A DNA stretch of 64,000 nucleotides from the NCBI RefSeq assembly GCF_010500215.1, contig NZ_JAAGOY010000008.1, positions 1-64,000 on the forward strand, read 5' to 3'. The notes beneath the pieces were generated by a model that saw only the letters and a program-made list of their open reading frames with translations, was not told where the DNA came from and did not search any database. Positions 43,099-54,484 of the stretch are shown in pieces. The position numbers and the translations under genes were made by a program. The first letter of the stretch is position 1. Every line of letters begins with the position of its first letter. Source of the DNA: Aliiroseovarius sp. PrR006 (GTDB lineage Bacteria > Pseudomonadota > Alphaproteobacteria > Rhodobacterales > Rhodobacteraceae).

Positions 43099-44793
43099 AT
43101 GATCCGCTTCCCCCACCTTCCCCTGTTTCCACTGCTGACGGTCCTATTTCTGCTGGGTCCGCTGGTCGCAGGGCTGTGGGGAACGCTTTTGCCTGCCTTC
43201 GGGCACTTCCCGGCGGGTGGACATACCGGCCCGTCTCTTGATCCTTTCCGCGCGCTTTTGGACTGGCCCGGTCTGTCAGATGCATCCCGACTGTCGCTTG
43301 TCACGGGCGTTGTCTCGGCTGTCCTGTCGCTGGCCATCACCGCTTTGATCCTCGCAGGCTGGACCGGCACACGCGGATTTCGCGTGCTGGAACGTCTGCT
43401 CTCGCCTTTCCTATCTGTCCCTCATGCCGCCGCTGCCTTCGGACTGGCCTTTCTGATCGCCCCCTCGGGCTGGATCGCACGGCTGTTTTCCCCATGGCTG
43501 ACGGGATGGGAGCGTCCGCCTGACCTGCTGATCCTGAACGATCCGTGGGGGCTATCGCTCATCGCGGGCATGGTGGTGAAAGAGGTGCCGTTCCTGCTGC
43601 TCATGTCCATCGCCGCCTTGGGCCAGATCGACGGACGCCGCCGCATGGCGTTAAGCCAGAGCATGGGGTATGGCCGCATCAAGGCGTGGATGATCGCCAT
43701 CTTCCCCGCCCTCTACGCCCGCATCCGCCTTCCCGTCCTTGTAGTGCTCACATGGGCAATGTCGGTGGTGGATGTGGCGGTGATCCTTGGACCATCGACT
43801 CCACCCACCCTATCGGTGCAGATCGTGCGCTGGATGTCGGACCCGGACATTGGATTCCGTCTTCTCGCCGCCGCCGCTGCACTGTGGCAGCTTGTGTTGG
43901 TGATCGCAGGCGTCGGCCTTTGGTTTCTGGGCGAGAACCTGATCGCCCGCCTTGCCTGCCGCCTTATTCAGACCGGACGGCGTGGACGCAGCGATGCCCC
44001 CCTACGCGTGGCAGGCTTCGCGCTTGGCATCACCGTATCCTTGACACTTCTCTTGGGTTTCCTTGGCCTGATCATCTGGTCCTTCGCCGGGTTCTGGAGC
44101 TTCCCGGACCTACTGCCCGACCAATTCACCCTGCGCAGCTGGATGCGCCACCGCACGGGCAGCCTAGACGCACTTGCGGAAACCTCGTTGATCGCGGGCG
44201 TCTCGGTCATCATCGGAATGATCCTGACCATCGGCTGTCTGGAGACCGAGGAACGGTACGGATTGCGCCTGACCCAGCGCGGCATGTGGCTAATCTATCT
44301 GCCGCTGATCCTACCGCAAACCGCATTCCTGCCGGGGCTGCAGACCCTGCTTCTGAACCTTGGGCTGGGTATGGGACGGCTGCCGGTCATTTTGGCGCAT
44401 CTGGTCTTTGTCTTACCCTATCTGCGTCTGTCACTAGAGGGGCCGTGGAGGGCATGGGACACCCGTCAAGCCACCGTCGCCAAAGCGCTGGGCGCCACGC
44501 CGAACCAGATCCTCTGGCGTGTGCGCCTGCCGATGCTGCTGGCCCCGCTTCTGACCGCAACCGCCGTCGGCGTCGCCGTGTCCGTCGGGCAATACCTGCC
44601 CACGTTGCTGGCGGGTGGAGGCCGGGTTGAAACCCTGACCACCGAGGCCGTCGCGCTGGCATCTGGTGGAGACCGCCGTGCCATTGGCGTCTTCGGCTTG
44701 ATGCAAACCGCCGCCGCGATGCTGCCCTTTGCGCTGGCCTTGGCGCTGCCGGCTTTGGTATGGCGCAACCGAAAGGGGCTTTTGAATGGTTAA
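43099..44793 (+). CDS. ynjC: YnjC-type ABC permease with two fused permease domains
   Basis: The 564-residue protein has about twelve membrane segments in two permease repeats, each with an EAA-like loop (SQSMGYGRIKAWMIAIFPAL in the first, AKALGATPNQILWRVRLPML in the second). This is the fused layout of YnjC and ThiP. ATG 43099 is chosen over TTG 43063. It overlaps the ATPase gene by 8 bp. Confidence 0.9.
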   Translation: MIRFPHLPLFPLLTVLFLLGPLVAGLWGTLLPAFGHFPAGGHTGPSLDPFRALLDWPGLSDASRLSLVTGVVSAVLSLAITALILAGWTGTRGFRVLERLLSPFLSVPHAAAAFGLAFLIAPSGWIARLFSPWLTGWERPPDLLILNDPWGLSLIAGMVVKEVPFLLLMSIAALGQIDGRRRMALSQSMGYGRIKAWMIAIFPALYARIRLPVLVVLTWAMSVVDVAVILGPSTPPTLSVQIVRWMSDPDIGFRLLAAAAALWQLVLVIAGVGLWFLGENLIARLACRLIQTGRRGRSDAPLRVAGFALGITVSLTLLLGFLGLIIWSFAGFWSFPDLLPDQFTLRSWMRHRTGSLDALAETSLIAGVSVIIGMILTIGCLETEERYGLRLTQRGMWLIYLPLILPQTAFLPGLQTLLLNLGLGMGRLPVILAHLVFVLPYLRLSLEGPWRAWDTRQATVAKALGATPNQILWRVRLPMLLAPLLTATAVGVAVSVGQYLPTLLAGGGRVETLTTEAVALASGGDRRAIGVFGLMQTAAAMLPFALALALPALVWRNRKGLLNG

Positions 44794-45418
44794 CGGATTG
44801 CATCTGGGCCAAGTCCGCATCCTGAAAGACGCAGCACCGCTGATCGAGGTCGACACCCATGTCGCGCCCGGATCGGTGCTGACCATCATGGGGCCCAGCG
44901 GCGTGGGGAAATCCACGCTGCTGTCGGCGATCATCGGTACCCTGCCCCCGGCATTCACGCTGCACGGCCATGTCCGTCTAGAGGGCCGCGACCTGCTGCC
45001 CCTGCCGCCCGAGGATCGTTGCGTCGGGATCCTTTTCCAAGACGCGCTGTTGTTTCCACACCTGAGCGTCGGGGCCAATCTGGCCTTCGGGCTGGCCCAA
45101 GGCGGTACACGGGCTGAACGCCGCGCACAAATCGAGAACGCATTAGCCGAGGTGGGGCTTGCGGGATTCGCCGACCGTGACCCCGAGACCCTATCAGGTG
45201 GACAGCGGGCACGGGTGGCCTTGATGCGAATGCTACTGTCCAAGCCCAAGGCGCTGTTGCTGGACGAGCCGTTCTCGGGCCTTGATGCATCCCGGCGGGA
45301 ACAGGTGCGCAAGCTTGTTTTTGATCACGCCCGCGCCCGCGCGCTGCCGGTTCTAATGGTGACGCATGATCAGGAAGACGCAGATGCGGCGGGCGGCGAG
45401 GTCGTACGGTTGGGTTAG
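44786..45418 (+). CDS. ynjD: YnjD-type ABC ATPase
   Basis: The 210-residue ATPase has Walker A GPSGVGKSTL, signature LSGGQRARVALMRML, Walker B ALLLDEPFSGLD and the switch VTHDQEDA. It completes the importer ynjBCD. It is compact, with no C-terminal regulatory domain. Its stop overlaps the stop of the converging cbiO gene by 4 bp. Confidence 0.91.
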   Translation: MVNGLHLGQVRILKDAAPLIEVDTHVAPGSVLTIMGPSGVGKSTLLSAIIGTLPPAFTLHGHVRLEGRDLLPLPPEDRCVGILFQDALLFPHLSVGANLAFGLAQGGTRAERRAQIENALAEVGLAGFADRDPETLSGGQRARVALMRMLLSKPKALLLDEPFSGLDASRREQVRKLVFDHARARALPVLMVTHDQEDADAAGGEVVRLG

Positions 45419-46065
45419 ATCCGCACCAGTTTCCGATGCTCCAACCGATAACCTTCCGGCGCAATCTCGGCCCTAAAATCAGGAGCATGGCTGACCAGCA
45501 GGATCGCCTGATCCAGCCCTTTCAGGATCTCGGTCAAGCGGGCGTAGTTGTCCGGGTCCAGCGCGTTGGTAGGCTCGTCCAAAATCAGCACTTCAGGCTC
45601 CATTGCTAGAACGGTCGCCAGTGTCACCAGACGCTTTTCGCCGCCCGACAGCTTGTGCGTAATTCGGTCGCGCAGATGCATTAGGCTAAGACGGGTCAGT
45701 ACCTGATCAACAATCGCCAAGGCCTCGTCTTTCGATTTGCCAAGGTTCAGGGGACCGAAGGCCACGTCCTCAGCCACGGTGGGGCAGAACAGCTGGTCGT
45801 CAGCATCCTGAAAGACAAAGCCGATACGGCGGCGCACTTCGTGGAAATCGGCTTCCTCGGCGCGGGGTTTGCTGAAGGCTGTGATGGTGCCCGCATCCGG
45901 CTGCAACAGCCCCATGATGAGCTTCAACAGCGTCGACTTGCCTGCGCCGTTCGGCCCGACAATCGACAGCCGCTCGCCCGGTTCCATCCGCATGGATGCC
46001 CCGTCCAGCACCGGCTCAAGCCCCGGATAGGCAAAGTGGATGTCACTAAGTTCAAGCAGCGGCAT
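45415..46065 (-). CDS. cbiO: Cobalt/nickel ECF transporter ATPase
   Basis: The 216-residue ATPase has Walker A GPNGAGKSTL, a CbiO-type Q-loop FQDADDQLFCPTVAEDVAFG, signature LSGGEKRLVTLATVL, and Walker B VLILDEPTNALD. It overlaps cbiQ by 14 bp and is the last gene of the riboswitch-controlled unit. Confidence 0.92.
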   Translation of the reverse strand: MPLLELSDIHFAYPGLEPVLDGASMRMEPGERLSIVGPNGAGKSTLLKLIMGLLQPDAGTITAFSKPRAEEADFHEVRRRIGFVFQDADDQLFCPTVAEDVAFGPLNLGKSKDEALAIVDQVLTRLSLMHLRDRITHKLSGGEKRLVTLATVLAMEPEVLILDEPTNALDPDNYARLTEILKGLDQAILLVSHAPDFRAEIAPEGYRLEHRKLVRI

Positions 46066-46840
46066 AGGCGACCTCGGCCCAGATCAGGGCAGCCAGCGCA
46101 AGCACCATCGCGCCTGCAAACATTACATCGGTACGGGTCAGGCGGAACTCTTCCAACAGAACGATCCGGCCCGAAAAGCCACGGCATTTCATCGCGGCCA
46201 GAATGCGTTCGGACCGTTCAATCGCACGCACCAGCATCATGCCCACCAGATAGCCATAGCTGCGATAGGTGTGCCAGTTCGTGCCGGGGCGAAACCCACG
46301 CAGTTTCATCGAGGTGCGCAGACGCAGATATTCCTCGCGCAGCACGTCGATATAGCGGATCGTGAACATCATAAGATGTACCAGTCGCTCGGGCGTTTTC
46401 AGGGCAAAAAGCGCGTGACCCATGGTAACCGGCTCCATCGAGCCGACCAACGTCATCACCGCCAGAATGACGGCGTTGGCGGTCAGCGCGATTTCGGTCG
46501 CGCGCCACAGGCCCTCCCATGTGGCGTCAAACCCGAACACCGAAAACATCGGCGTGCCGGGCATGGTGAAGGGCAGAAGGATCAGCGTGAAAATGATGAA
46601 CCCGTCCATCATCGCCATACGTTTCAGCGTCTTCTGGAACGGCAGACCCGAGATTGCCAGAAGCCACATCGACAGGATCAACGCGCCCGACAGAACCCGC
46701 AGATCGTCAAGCGCAACCACGGTGATGGCATAAATCACGGTCATCACGATCCGCATGCGCGGATCAAGCGAGGACACGGCCGCCCGAAGCGCGCCAAAGC
46801 CGGTAAGCGGCTTGTCTTCGCCGGTCAGGACATAGGTCAT
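46052..46840 (-). CDS. cbiQ: Energy-coupling transmembrane protein of cobalt/nickel ECF transporter
   Basis: The 262-residue protein has about five membrane segments and the two cytoplasmic coupling motifs of EcfT proteins near SMKLRGFRPG and AMKCRGFSG (both A/M-x-x-R-G). These couple the ATPase to the metal-binding CbiM. It overlaps its neighbours on both sides. Confidence 0.92.
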   Translation of the reverse strand: MTYVLTGEDKPLTGFGALRAAVSSLDPRMRIVMTVIYAITVVALDDLRVLSGALILSMWLLAISGLPFQKTLKRMAMMDGFIIFTLILLPFTMPGTPMFSVFGFDATWEGLWRATEIALTANAVILAVMTLVGSMEPVTMGHALFALKTPERLVHLMMFTIRYIDVLREEYLRLRTSMKLRGFRPGTNWHTYRSYGYLVGMMLVRAIERSERILAAMKCRGFSGRIVLLEEFRLTRTDVMFAGAMVLALAALIWAEVAYAAA

Positions 46841-47418
46841 TTGCCGCCCTCCATCTTGCGACGCGCCGCGATGTAGAATCCCAGACCAAAGAGGCCGGCG
46901 ATATAGCCCAGCCCCCCCAAAACGGTTTGCAGATCGTTCTTGTTCTTATACGCGCTGATTTCCTGCCGCAGGGGGCGCAGTTCAGTGCGGATCATGGTGG
47001 CAAGCTCGGCGCGTGCCTGATCGGACAGACCGGACAGACCAGCCGTCGATGCAGGTACAGCAACAGAGGCGGCAGAAGTCGAGACAGCAGCGTCTTGCCC
47101 CATCAGGGCCGCGACTTCGGCGGCGGGCATGATGACCTCTGCCACGTGGCCGGCGCCCAGATCACCGCGGAAGACATGGGTCACGGGTTGCGTTGGGGTG
47201 TAGATGAAGAACCCGTCGGCATCCGTCACCGTCTCGCCCATCTTTTTGCCGGCCTCGTCAAAGACTTCGATCACCAAGTCGGTGGCCATCTCTCCGTTGG
47301 AAAAACCCACCTCGCCTTCGATGTCCGACCCGGACGGGAAGACCGACGAGATCACATTATGGGCCAGTGCAGGCACAGGCGCCGCCAAGGCGACGATCAG
47401 GATAAGGGATCGGATCAT
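46837..47418 (-). CDS. nikL: NikL-type small accessory protein of the cobalt/nickel transporter
   Basis: The 193-residue protein has a signal peptide (cleavage after ALA, leaving mature HNVISSVFPSG), a carboxypeptidase-regulatory-like beta domain with TVTDADGFFIYTPT, and a C-terminal membrane segment (GGLGYIAGLFGLGFYIAARR). The His at the mature N-terminus could bind metal. NikL proteins replace the small subunit CbiN in some transporters. ATG 47418 has a strong AGGAGG and overlaps the cbiM stop; the frame's extension to 48072 is a shadow of cbiM. Confidence 0.85.
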   Translation of the reverse strand: MIRSLILIVALAAPVPALAHNVISSVFPSGSDIEGEVGFSNGEMATDLVIEVFDEAGKKMGETVTDADGFFIYTPTQPVTHVFRGDLGAGHVAEVIMPAAEVAALMGQDAAVSTSAASVAVPASTAGLSGLSDQARAELATMIRTELRPLRQEISAYKNKNDLQTVLGGLGYIAGLFGLGFYIAARRKMEGGK

Positions 47419-48032
47419 GTCCAACCTCCTTTCGAGCCTGCGAAAAGCTCGGGCTTCACGCGACGAGCCAGGAAGATGGCGGCCCCGGACAGAAGCGCTT
47501 CGATCACGATAACGGGGATATGCGCCACAAAGACCAGCTTCGCGGCGGGGATGAATTCGTCCCCCGACAAGGCCAGCGAGAACGCCACGGCCAGCGTTGT
47601 GGCCGCAATGGCAAAGCCACCACCAAGCCCGCCCCAGATCGCGCCCTGCATGGGGCTGCCACGGGCGACGAGACGCCCGAAGATCAATCCAGCCAGAACG
47701 GCAGGCCCCGCAATATTCACGGCATTCACGCCCAGCACGGTCAATCCGCCGAAGCCGAAGAACACTGCTTGCAACAATAGGCCTACGAACAACGCCGGAA
47801 ACGCCGCCCAGCCCAGAACCAGCCCCGCCAATCCGTTCAGGATCAGATGGACCGAGCTTGGGCCAATGGGCACATGGATCAGCGAGGCCACGAAGAAGCT
47901 GGCAGACAGTACGCCCGCTGCCGGAATGCGTTCCAGTGGCAGTTTCTTCAGGCCCATCGCGATACCGCCCACAGCCAAAGCCGCGCCGCCAAGCAGCACG
48001 GGATTTGACAGGGCTCCATCTACAATGTGCAT
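47415..48032 (-). CDS. cbiM: CbiM/NikM substrate-specific component
   Basis: The 205-residue membrane protein starts MHIVDG; in this family the free N-terminal Met1-His2 forms part of the metal site. A second site His is expected in HVPIGPSSVHLILNG. It has about seven membrane segments. The motif fits either Co or Ni, but the cobalamin riboswitch upstream favours cobalt. Confidence 0.93.
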   Translation of the reverse strand: MHIVDGALSNPVLLGGAALAVGGIAMGLKKLPLERIPAAGVLSASFFVASLIHVPIGPSSVHLILNGLAGLVLGWAAFPALFVGLLLQAVFFGFGGLTVLGVNAVNIAGPAVLAGLIFGRLVARGSPMQGAIWGGLGGGFAIAATTLAVAFSLALSGDEFIPAAKLVFVAHIPVIVIEALLSGAAIFLARRVKPELFAGSKGGWT

Positions 48033-48044
48033 CGCGCGCGTTCC

Positions 48045-48830
48045 TTACTTCAGCTCTGTGGCGTGGACCCACAGAACCGCGTCTTGGCTCAGCTCTTTGC
48101 CGTTATGTTCGGTTGCCGGACCCGACCCCAAGGCCGCAAAGCCCCAGTTGCCCGCTTTCGGAATGCCGAAGGTGAAGACGCCGTTTGCGTCGGTCAGGGC
48201 GACGATGGTGCCGCCGGACATCGGGTTAACCGTGCTGTCGGTGGCTGCGAACGCGGTAAGGTCAGGCTCGGAGGCCATGTACTCGATCTCGATCTCGGCG
48301 CCGGGGACTGGCTTGCCGTCCGACAGAACCACGCCCGAGAAAGTCGAGCCAACGACGACGTTATAGGGCTTGTTCAGCGGCAGGATCTCGGTCGGCAGGC
48401 CAACGGGCTGGTCCCAGTCGGTGGGCAGCGTATTGCGGTTCAGAACCGACTTGGTGATCTGCTGGATGTAAATGTCTTCGCTTTCTTCATAGTACGGCGC
48501 AGGCACGGTCACGACCACATAGTCGCCCGAGCGTTTGACCGGCACGGAGGCGGTGAAGGCCGCGGATTCATTGTGCGCACCCTTGAAGGTGGCCGGCGCC
48601 ACGCGATCCATCAGGTCGGTCTTTTCACCATTGTGGATCATGAAGAACTCTTGCGGAGCATCCATATCCATGGCGTGCCCGTTCTCCATCGGGTGCCAGA
48701 AGATCAGGCCCATCGGCACATCGCCGGGCCTGTCGATCAGCACCTCATCGGTGTGTTGCAGCAGGAAATGTGCCTGCGCGGCAACGGGTACAAAAGCGGC
48801 CAGTGTAGCGGCCAGAAGTTTCTTTTTCAT
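48045..48830 (-). CDS. nikK: NikK-type periplasmic metal-transport accessory protein (DUF4198)
   Basis: The 261-residue protein has a signal peptide ending AAQAHF, so His is close to the mature N-terminus, and two beta-sandwich-like regions, the second with TDANGVFTFGIPKAGNWGFA. DUF4198/NikK proteins accompany CbiM-type transporters and may deliver metal in the periplasm. A His/Met/Asp-rich stretch (HPMENGHAMDMD) could bind metal. ATG 48830 with GAGGA is preferred over 48866. It is the first gene after the riboswitch. Confidence 0.84.
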   Translation of the reverse strand: MKKKLLAATLAAFVPVAAQAHFLLQHTDEVLIDRPGDVPMGLIFWHPMENGHAMDMDAPQEFFMIHNGEKTDLMDRVAPATFKGAHNESAAFTASVPVKRSGDYVVVTVPAPYYEESEDIYIQQITKSVLNRNTLPTDWDQPVGLPTEILPLNKPYNVVVGSTFSGVVLSDGKPVPGAEIEIEYMASEPDLTAFAATDSTVNPMSGGTIVALTDANGVFTFGIPKAGNWGFAALGSGPATEHNGKELSQDAVLWVHATELK

Positions 48831-48962
48831 GTCGTCCTCATTCGACGTCGCAGGGATGACCTGCAATCAAGAATGAACGAACGGGGTTTTGGCACGGGAG
48901 GGTCTTTGGACCGCCGGGCCAGACGCTCACCCCGGCGTCCGGTGGAAATGGGCAAATGCCCA

Positions 48963-49150
48963 GCGTCCGGCAGGTCTCCTGACTTGCGGGTCTTCGCTTG
49001 GCTGGCCTTCCCGGGGCGGACCCAGTGGCATGTTCAGCTTCGCTCGCCGCTCACAGTTGCGGGGGCAGTCTCGGTTTTGGCGCCTGTTGGCTACACCTCA
49101 CCGGGTTCCCTATTACTTCCGCGGTGCTTCTGCACACGCGGAACCGATCG
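48963..49150 (-). promoter_or_regulatory. Cobalamin riboswitch
   Basis: Read on the minus strand, this stretch has the landmarks of the adenosylcobalamin riboswitch in order: AATAGGGAACCCGGTGA, ACTGCCCCCGCAACTGTGAG, GCCACTG, CGGGAAGG, and the B12 box AGTCAGGAGACCTGCC near the 3' end. It lies 132 bp upstream of nikK on the same strand, so cobalamin should repress the transporter genes. The rest of 48831-49266 holds no gene. Confidence 0.95.
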
Positions 49151-49266
49151 CTGGCCTTGAATGTCAGAACTGGCAGGGACGAGTCAAGCGAAAGCGCGGT
49201 TGGGAACGGGTCGCAGATGCGGCGGGAAAAGTCGCAAAAATTATAACAGGTTGTTTTCGAACAGGA

Positions 49267-49620
49267 TTAACTTCCGCGATAAGTCGAGTAGCCGTAGGGC
49301 GATAGCAGAAGCGGCACGTGATAATGCGCTTGCTCGGACATGCCAAAACGGATTGGGACGACATCCAGGAAAAGTGGGTTCTCACTGTTCTGTCCGCTCG
49401 CACGCAGATAGTCGCCCGCGTGGAAGACCAGCTCATAGACCCCAATTTCGAACTCGTCCGCGGGCAGGATCTGTTCGTCCGTCCGCCCGTCGTCATTGGT
49501 CACAAGGGTTTTCACCAGCGCTCGCACGTCACCCTCGATCCGGTAGAGGTCAATGCGGAGGCCTTCCGCCGGGCAGCCGCGTGCCGTGTCCAAAACGTGG
49601 GTGGTCAGATATCCGGTCAT
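49267..49620 (-). CDS. uraH: 5-hydroxyisourate hydrolase (transthyretin-related)
   Basis: The 117-residue enzyme hydrolyses 5-hydroxyisourate, the product of urate oxidation. It has the N-terminal [11 protein letters not shown] with catalytic His, an Arg in the middle, [16 protein letters not shown] and the diagnostic C-terminal YRGS. ATG 49620 with AAAGGA is used; the frame extends to 49791 without signals. It is divergent from puuE-uraD across 113 bp. Confidence 0.94.
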   Translation of the reverse strand: MTGYLTTHVLDTARGCPAEGLRIDLYRIEGDVRALVKTLVTNDDGRTDEQILPADEFEIGVYELVFHAGDYLRASGQNSENPLFLDVVPIRFGMSEQAHYHVPLLLSPYGYSTYRGS

Positions 49621-49733
49621 GGCGTGTCCTTTCCTTGGCTCCACTATTGGGGGATCGGCGCCCCCGCGCAATCCCATTTGACCTGACCTTCGTTCCTTGG
49701 AAGGGTGGACAGGAACCAAGCACGAGGGAACCC

Positions 49734-51155
49734 ATGCCCGACAGATACGCACGTGACATGCGCGGCCACGGCCCGACGCCGCCCAACCCAAACTGGCCCA
49801 ATGACGCCAAGATCGCGGTTCAGTTTGTCCTGAACTATGAGGAAGGTGGCGAGAATTGCGTGCTGCACGGCGATGCCGCGTCCGAGGCCTTCCTGTCCGA
49901 CATTCCCGGTGCCGCCCAGTGGCCCGGCCAGCGGCATTGGAACATGGAAAGCATCTATGAATACGGCGCGCGGGCGGGGTTTTGGCGGCTGCACCGTCTG
50001 TTCACCGGTGCGGGCATTCCGGTGACGATCTATGGCGTCGCGACGGCGTTGGCGCGCAGCCCCGAGCAGGTCGCCGCCATGCAGGACGCCGGGTGGGAGA
50101 TCGCGAGCCACGGTCTGAAATGGGTCGAGCACAAGGACATGCCCGAGGAGGATGAACGCGCCGCGATTGCCGAGGCCGTTCGTCTACATACCGAAGTCGT
50201 CGGCACGCCTCCACGCGGCTGGTACACCGGGCGCTGTTCGGAAAGCACCGTGCGACTGGTCGCCGAACATGGTGGGTTCGACTATATCTCGGACACGTAT
50301 GACGATGATCTGCCCTATTGGGCCGAGATCGGAGATCGCGATCAGCTGATCATCCCCTACACGTTGGAAGCCAATGACATGCGCTTTGCCACCGCACCGG
50401 GCTGGGTGACGGGCGATGATTTCGGGGACTACCTGATCGACGCCTTCGACACGCTCCATGCCGAAGGGCAGGCCGGGGATCGTCCCGCAATGATGTCGGT
50501 CGGGCTGCATTGTCGCCTGATCGGGCGCCCCGGCAAAATCGCGGGCCTGCGCCGGTTCATCGACCATATCCAACGTCACGACGATGTCTGGTGCCCACGC
50601 CGGATCGAGATCGCCGAGCACTGGGCCACACACCACCCCCACACCCGCATCGAACGCCCCAGCCAGATGACGCGCGACCGTTTTGTAGAGCTCTATGGTG
50701 GGATCTTCGAGCACTCCGCTTGGGTCGCCGAGCGTGCCTTCGAGTTGGAGCTTGGCCCCGCCCATGACAGCGCGGCTGGCCTGCACAACGCGCTGTGCCG
50801 CGCTTTCCGATCCGCCAGCGATGACGAACGATTCGGCGTTTTGACTGCGCACCCGGATCTGGCGGGCAAGCTGGCGGCGGCTGGGCGGCTAACCGCAGAA
50901 AGCACCTCGGAACAGGCCAGCGCCGGGTTGGATATGCTGACGGACCAGCAGCGGCTGACCTTCACGCAGCTCAACGCGGATTACGTGGCCAAACACGGCT
51001 TCCCCTTCATCATCGCGGTACGGGATCACGACAAAGCATCTATTCTCGCGGCCTTCAAGCGGCGCATCCACAATGACCGCGCCACCGAATTTGCCGAGGC
51101 CTGCTGCCAAGTCGAACGCATCGCCGCCTTCCGCCTGATGGATCTTCTGCCATGA
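49734..51155 (+). CDS. puuE-uraD: Bifunctional allantoinase PuuE / OHCU decarboxylase UraD
   Basis: The 473-residue protein fuses two steps of urate breakdown. Residues about 1-305 are a PuuE-type allantoinase of the polysaccharide-deacetylase fold ([40 protein letters not shown]). Residues about 310-473 are OHCU decarboxylase with [17 protein letters not shown], catalytic His in [12 protein letters not shown], and [15 protein letters not shown]. UraD makes S-allantoin and PuuE opens its ring to allantoate. ATG 49734 has GAGGG at good spacing. allA overlaps the stop by 4 bp. The urate oxidase is not in the window. Confidence 0.92.
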   Translation: MPDRYARDMRGHGPTPPNPNWPNDAKIAVQFVLNYEEGGENCVLHGDAASEAFLSDIPGAAQWPGQRHWNMESIYEYGARAGFWRLHRLFTGAGIPVTIYGVATALARSPEQVAAMQDAGWEIASHGLKWVEHKDMPEEDERAAIAEAVRLHTEVVGTPPRGWYTGRCSESTVRLVAEHGGFDYISDTYDDDLPYWAEIGDRDQLIIPYTLEANDMRFATAPGWVTGDDFGDYLIDAFDTLHAEGQAGDRPAMMSVGLHCRLIGRPGKIAGLRRFIDHIQRHDDVWCPRRIEIAEHWATHHPHTRIERPSQMTRDRFVELYGGIFEHSAWVAERAFELELGPAHDSAAGLHNALCRAFRSASDDERFGVLTAHPDLAGKLAAAGRLTAESTSEQASAGLDMLTDQQRLTFTQLNADYVAKHGFPFIIAVRDHDKASILAAFKRRIHNDRATEFAEACCQVERIAAFRLMDLLP

Positions 51156-51640
51156 CCGAAATCACCGCGCGGCCCCTGACAGCCGAGGCCTTCGCCCCGT
51201 TCGGAGATGTGTTGGAACTGACCGACCGCAACAGCCTGACCATCAACGCAGGCCAGTGCCAGCGCCACCACGATCTGGCGCAGCTGGACTTTGGTGAGGG
51301 GCGCGCCGGGATCAGCCTGTTTGACGGCAAGGCACGGCACTTTCCCTATGCGCTGGATCTGGTCGAGCGCCACCCGTTGGGATCGCAGGCCTTCATCCCC
51401 ATGAACGGAGTGCCCCTGCTGGTCATGGTCTGCCCGGACGAAAACGGCATCCCCGGCACACCGGGCGCCTTCGTGATGCGCCCGGATCAGGCGGTCAACC
51501 TGCACAAGGGCATATGGCACGGCGTCCTCGCCCCGATCGGAGCGCAGGGGCTTTATGCGGTGGTAGATAGGATTGGCCTTGAAGCAAATCTCGAGGAGTT
51601 CTGCTTCAAGGCCCCCTATCTAATCCTTCCACCTGCGTAA
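51152..51640 (+). CDS. allA: Ureidoglycolate lyase
   Basis: The 162-residue cupin-like enzyme splits ureidoglycolate into glyoxylate and urea. It opens PLTAEAFAPFGDVLE and has GISLFDGKAR, ERHPLGSQAFIP and NLHKGIWHGVL, as usual for AllA. It overlaps puuE-uraD (ATGA). The glyoxylate can feed glycerate routes such as the glycerate kinase at 6.5 kb. Confidence 0.93.
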   Translation: MTEITARPLTAEAFAPFGDVLELTDRNSLTINAGQCQRHHDLAQLDFGEGRAGISLFDGKARHFPYALDLVERHPLGSQAFIPMNGVPLLVMVCPDENGIPGTPGAFVMRPDQAVNLHKGIWHGVLAPIGAQGLYAVVDRIGLEANLEEFCFKAPYLILPPA

Positions 51641-51652
51641 CGCTGAGGACAC

Positions 51653-54351
<2,699 letters not shown>

Positions 54352-54369
54352 GATGATCAAATTCGAAGC

Positions 54370-54402
54370 CAGAAATGTGACGTAGTGAAACTACGGTTTC
54401 TG
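54370..54402. promoter_or_regulatory. Inverted-repeat element upstream of bioM
   Basis: CGTAGT-GAA-ACTACG (54381-54395) is nested inside CAGAAA (54370-54375) and TTTCTG (54397-54402). It may be the lysR terminator or an operator of the biotin transporter. I found no obvious BioR box. Confidence 0.35.
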
Positions 54403-54484
54403 CGATTTTCTAAGGAATTTCCTATTGCGTCCGGTTAAAAGGCCCGTCAAACACCTGCAAACTTCGCGGCCTTGGAAAGGGCAC

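Noticed and set aside
46927-48366. 479-residue plus-strand frame over the cobalt/nickel transporter genes
   Set aside because: It spans several overlapping minus-strand genes with clear motifs; low-complexity translation.
45415-48830. Mobile or horizontally acquired island
   Set aside because: No flanking repeats, integrase or transposase, and composition similar to neighbours; the riboswitch and gene order look resident.
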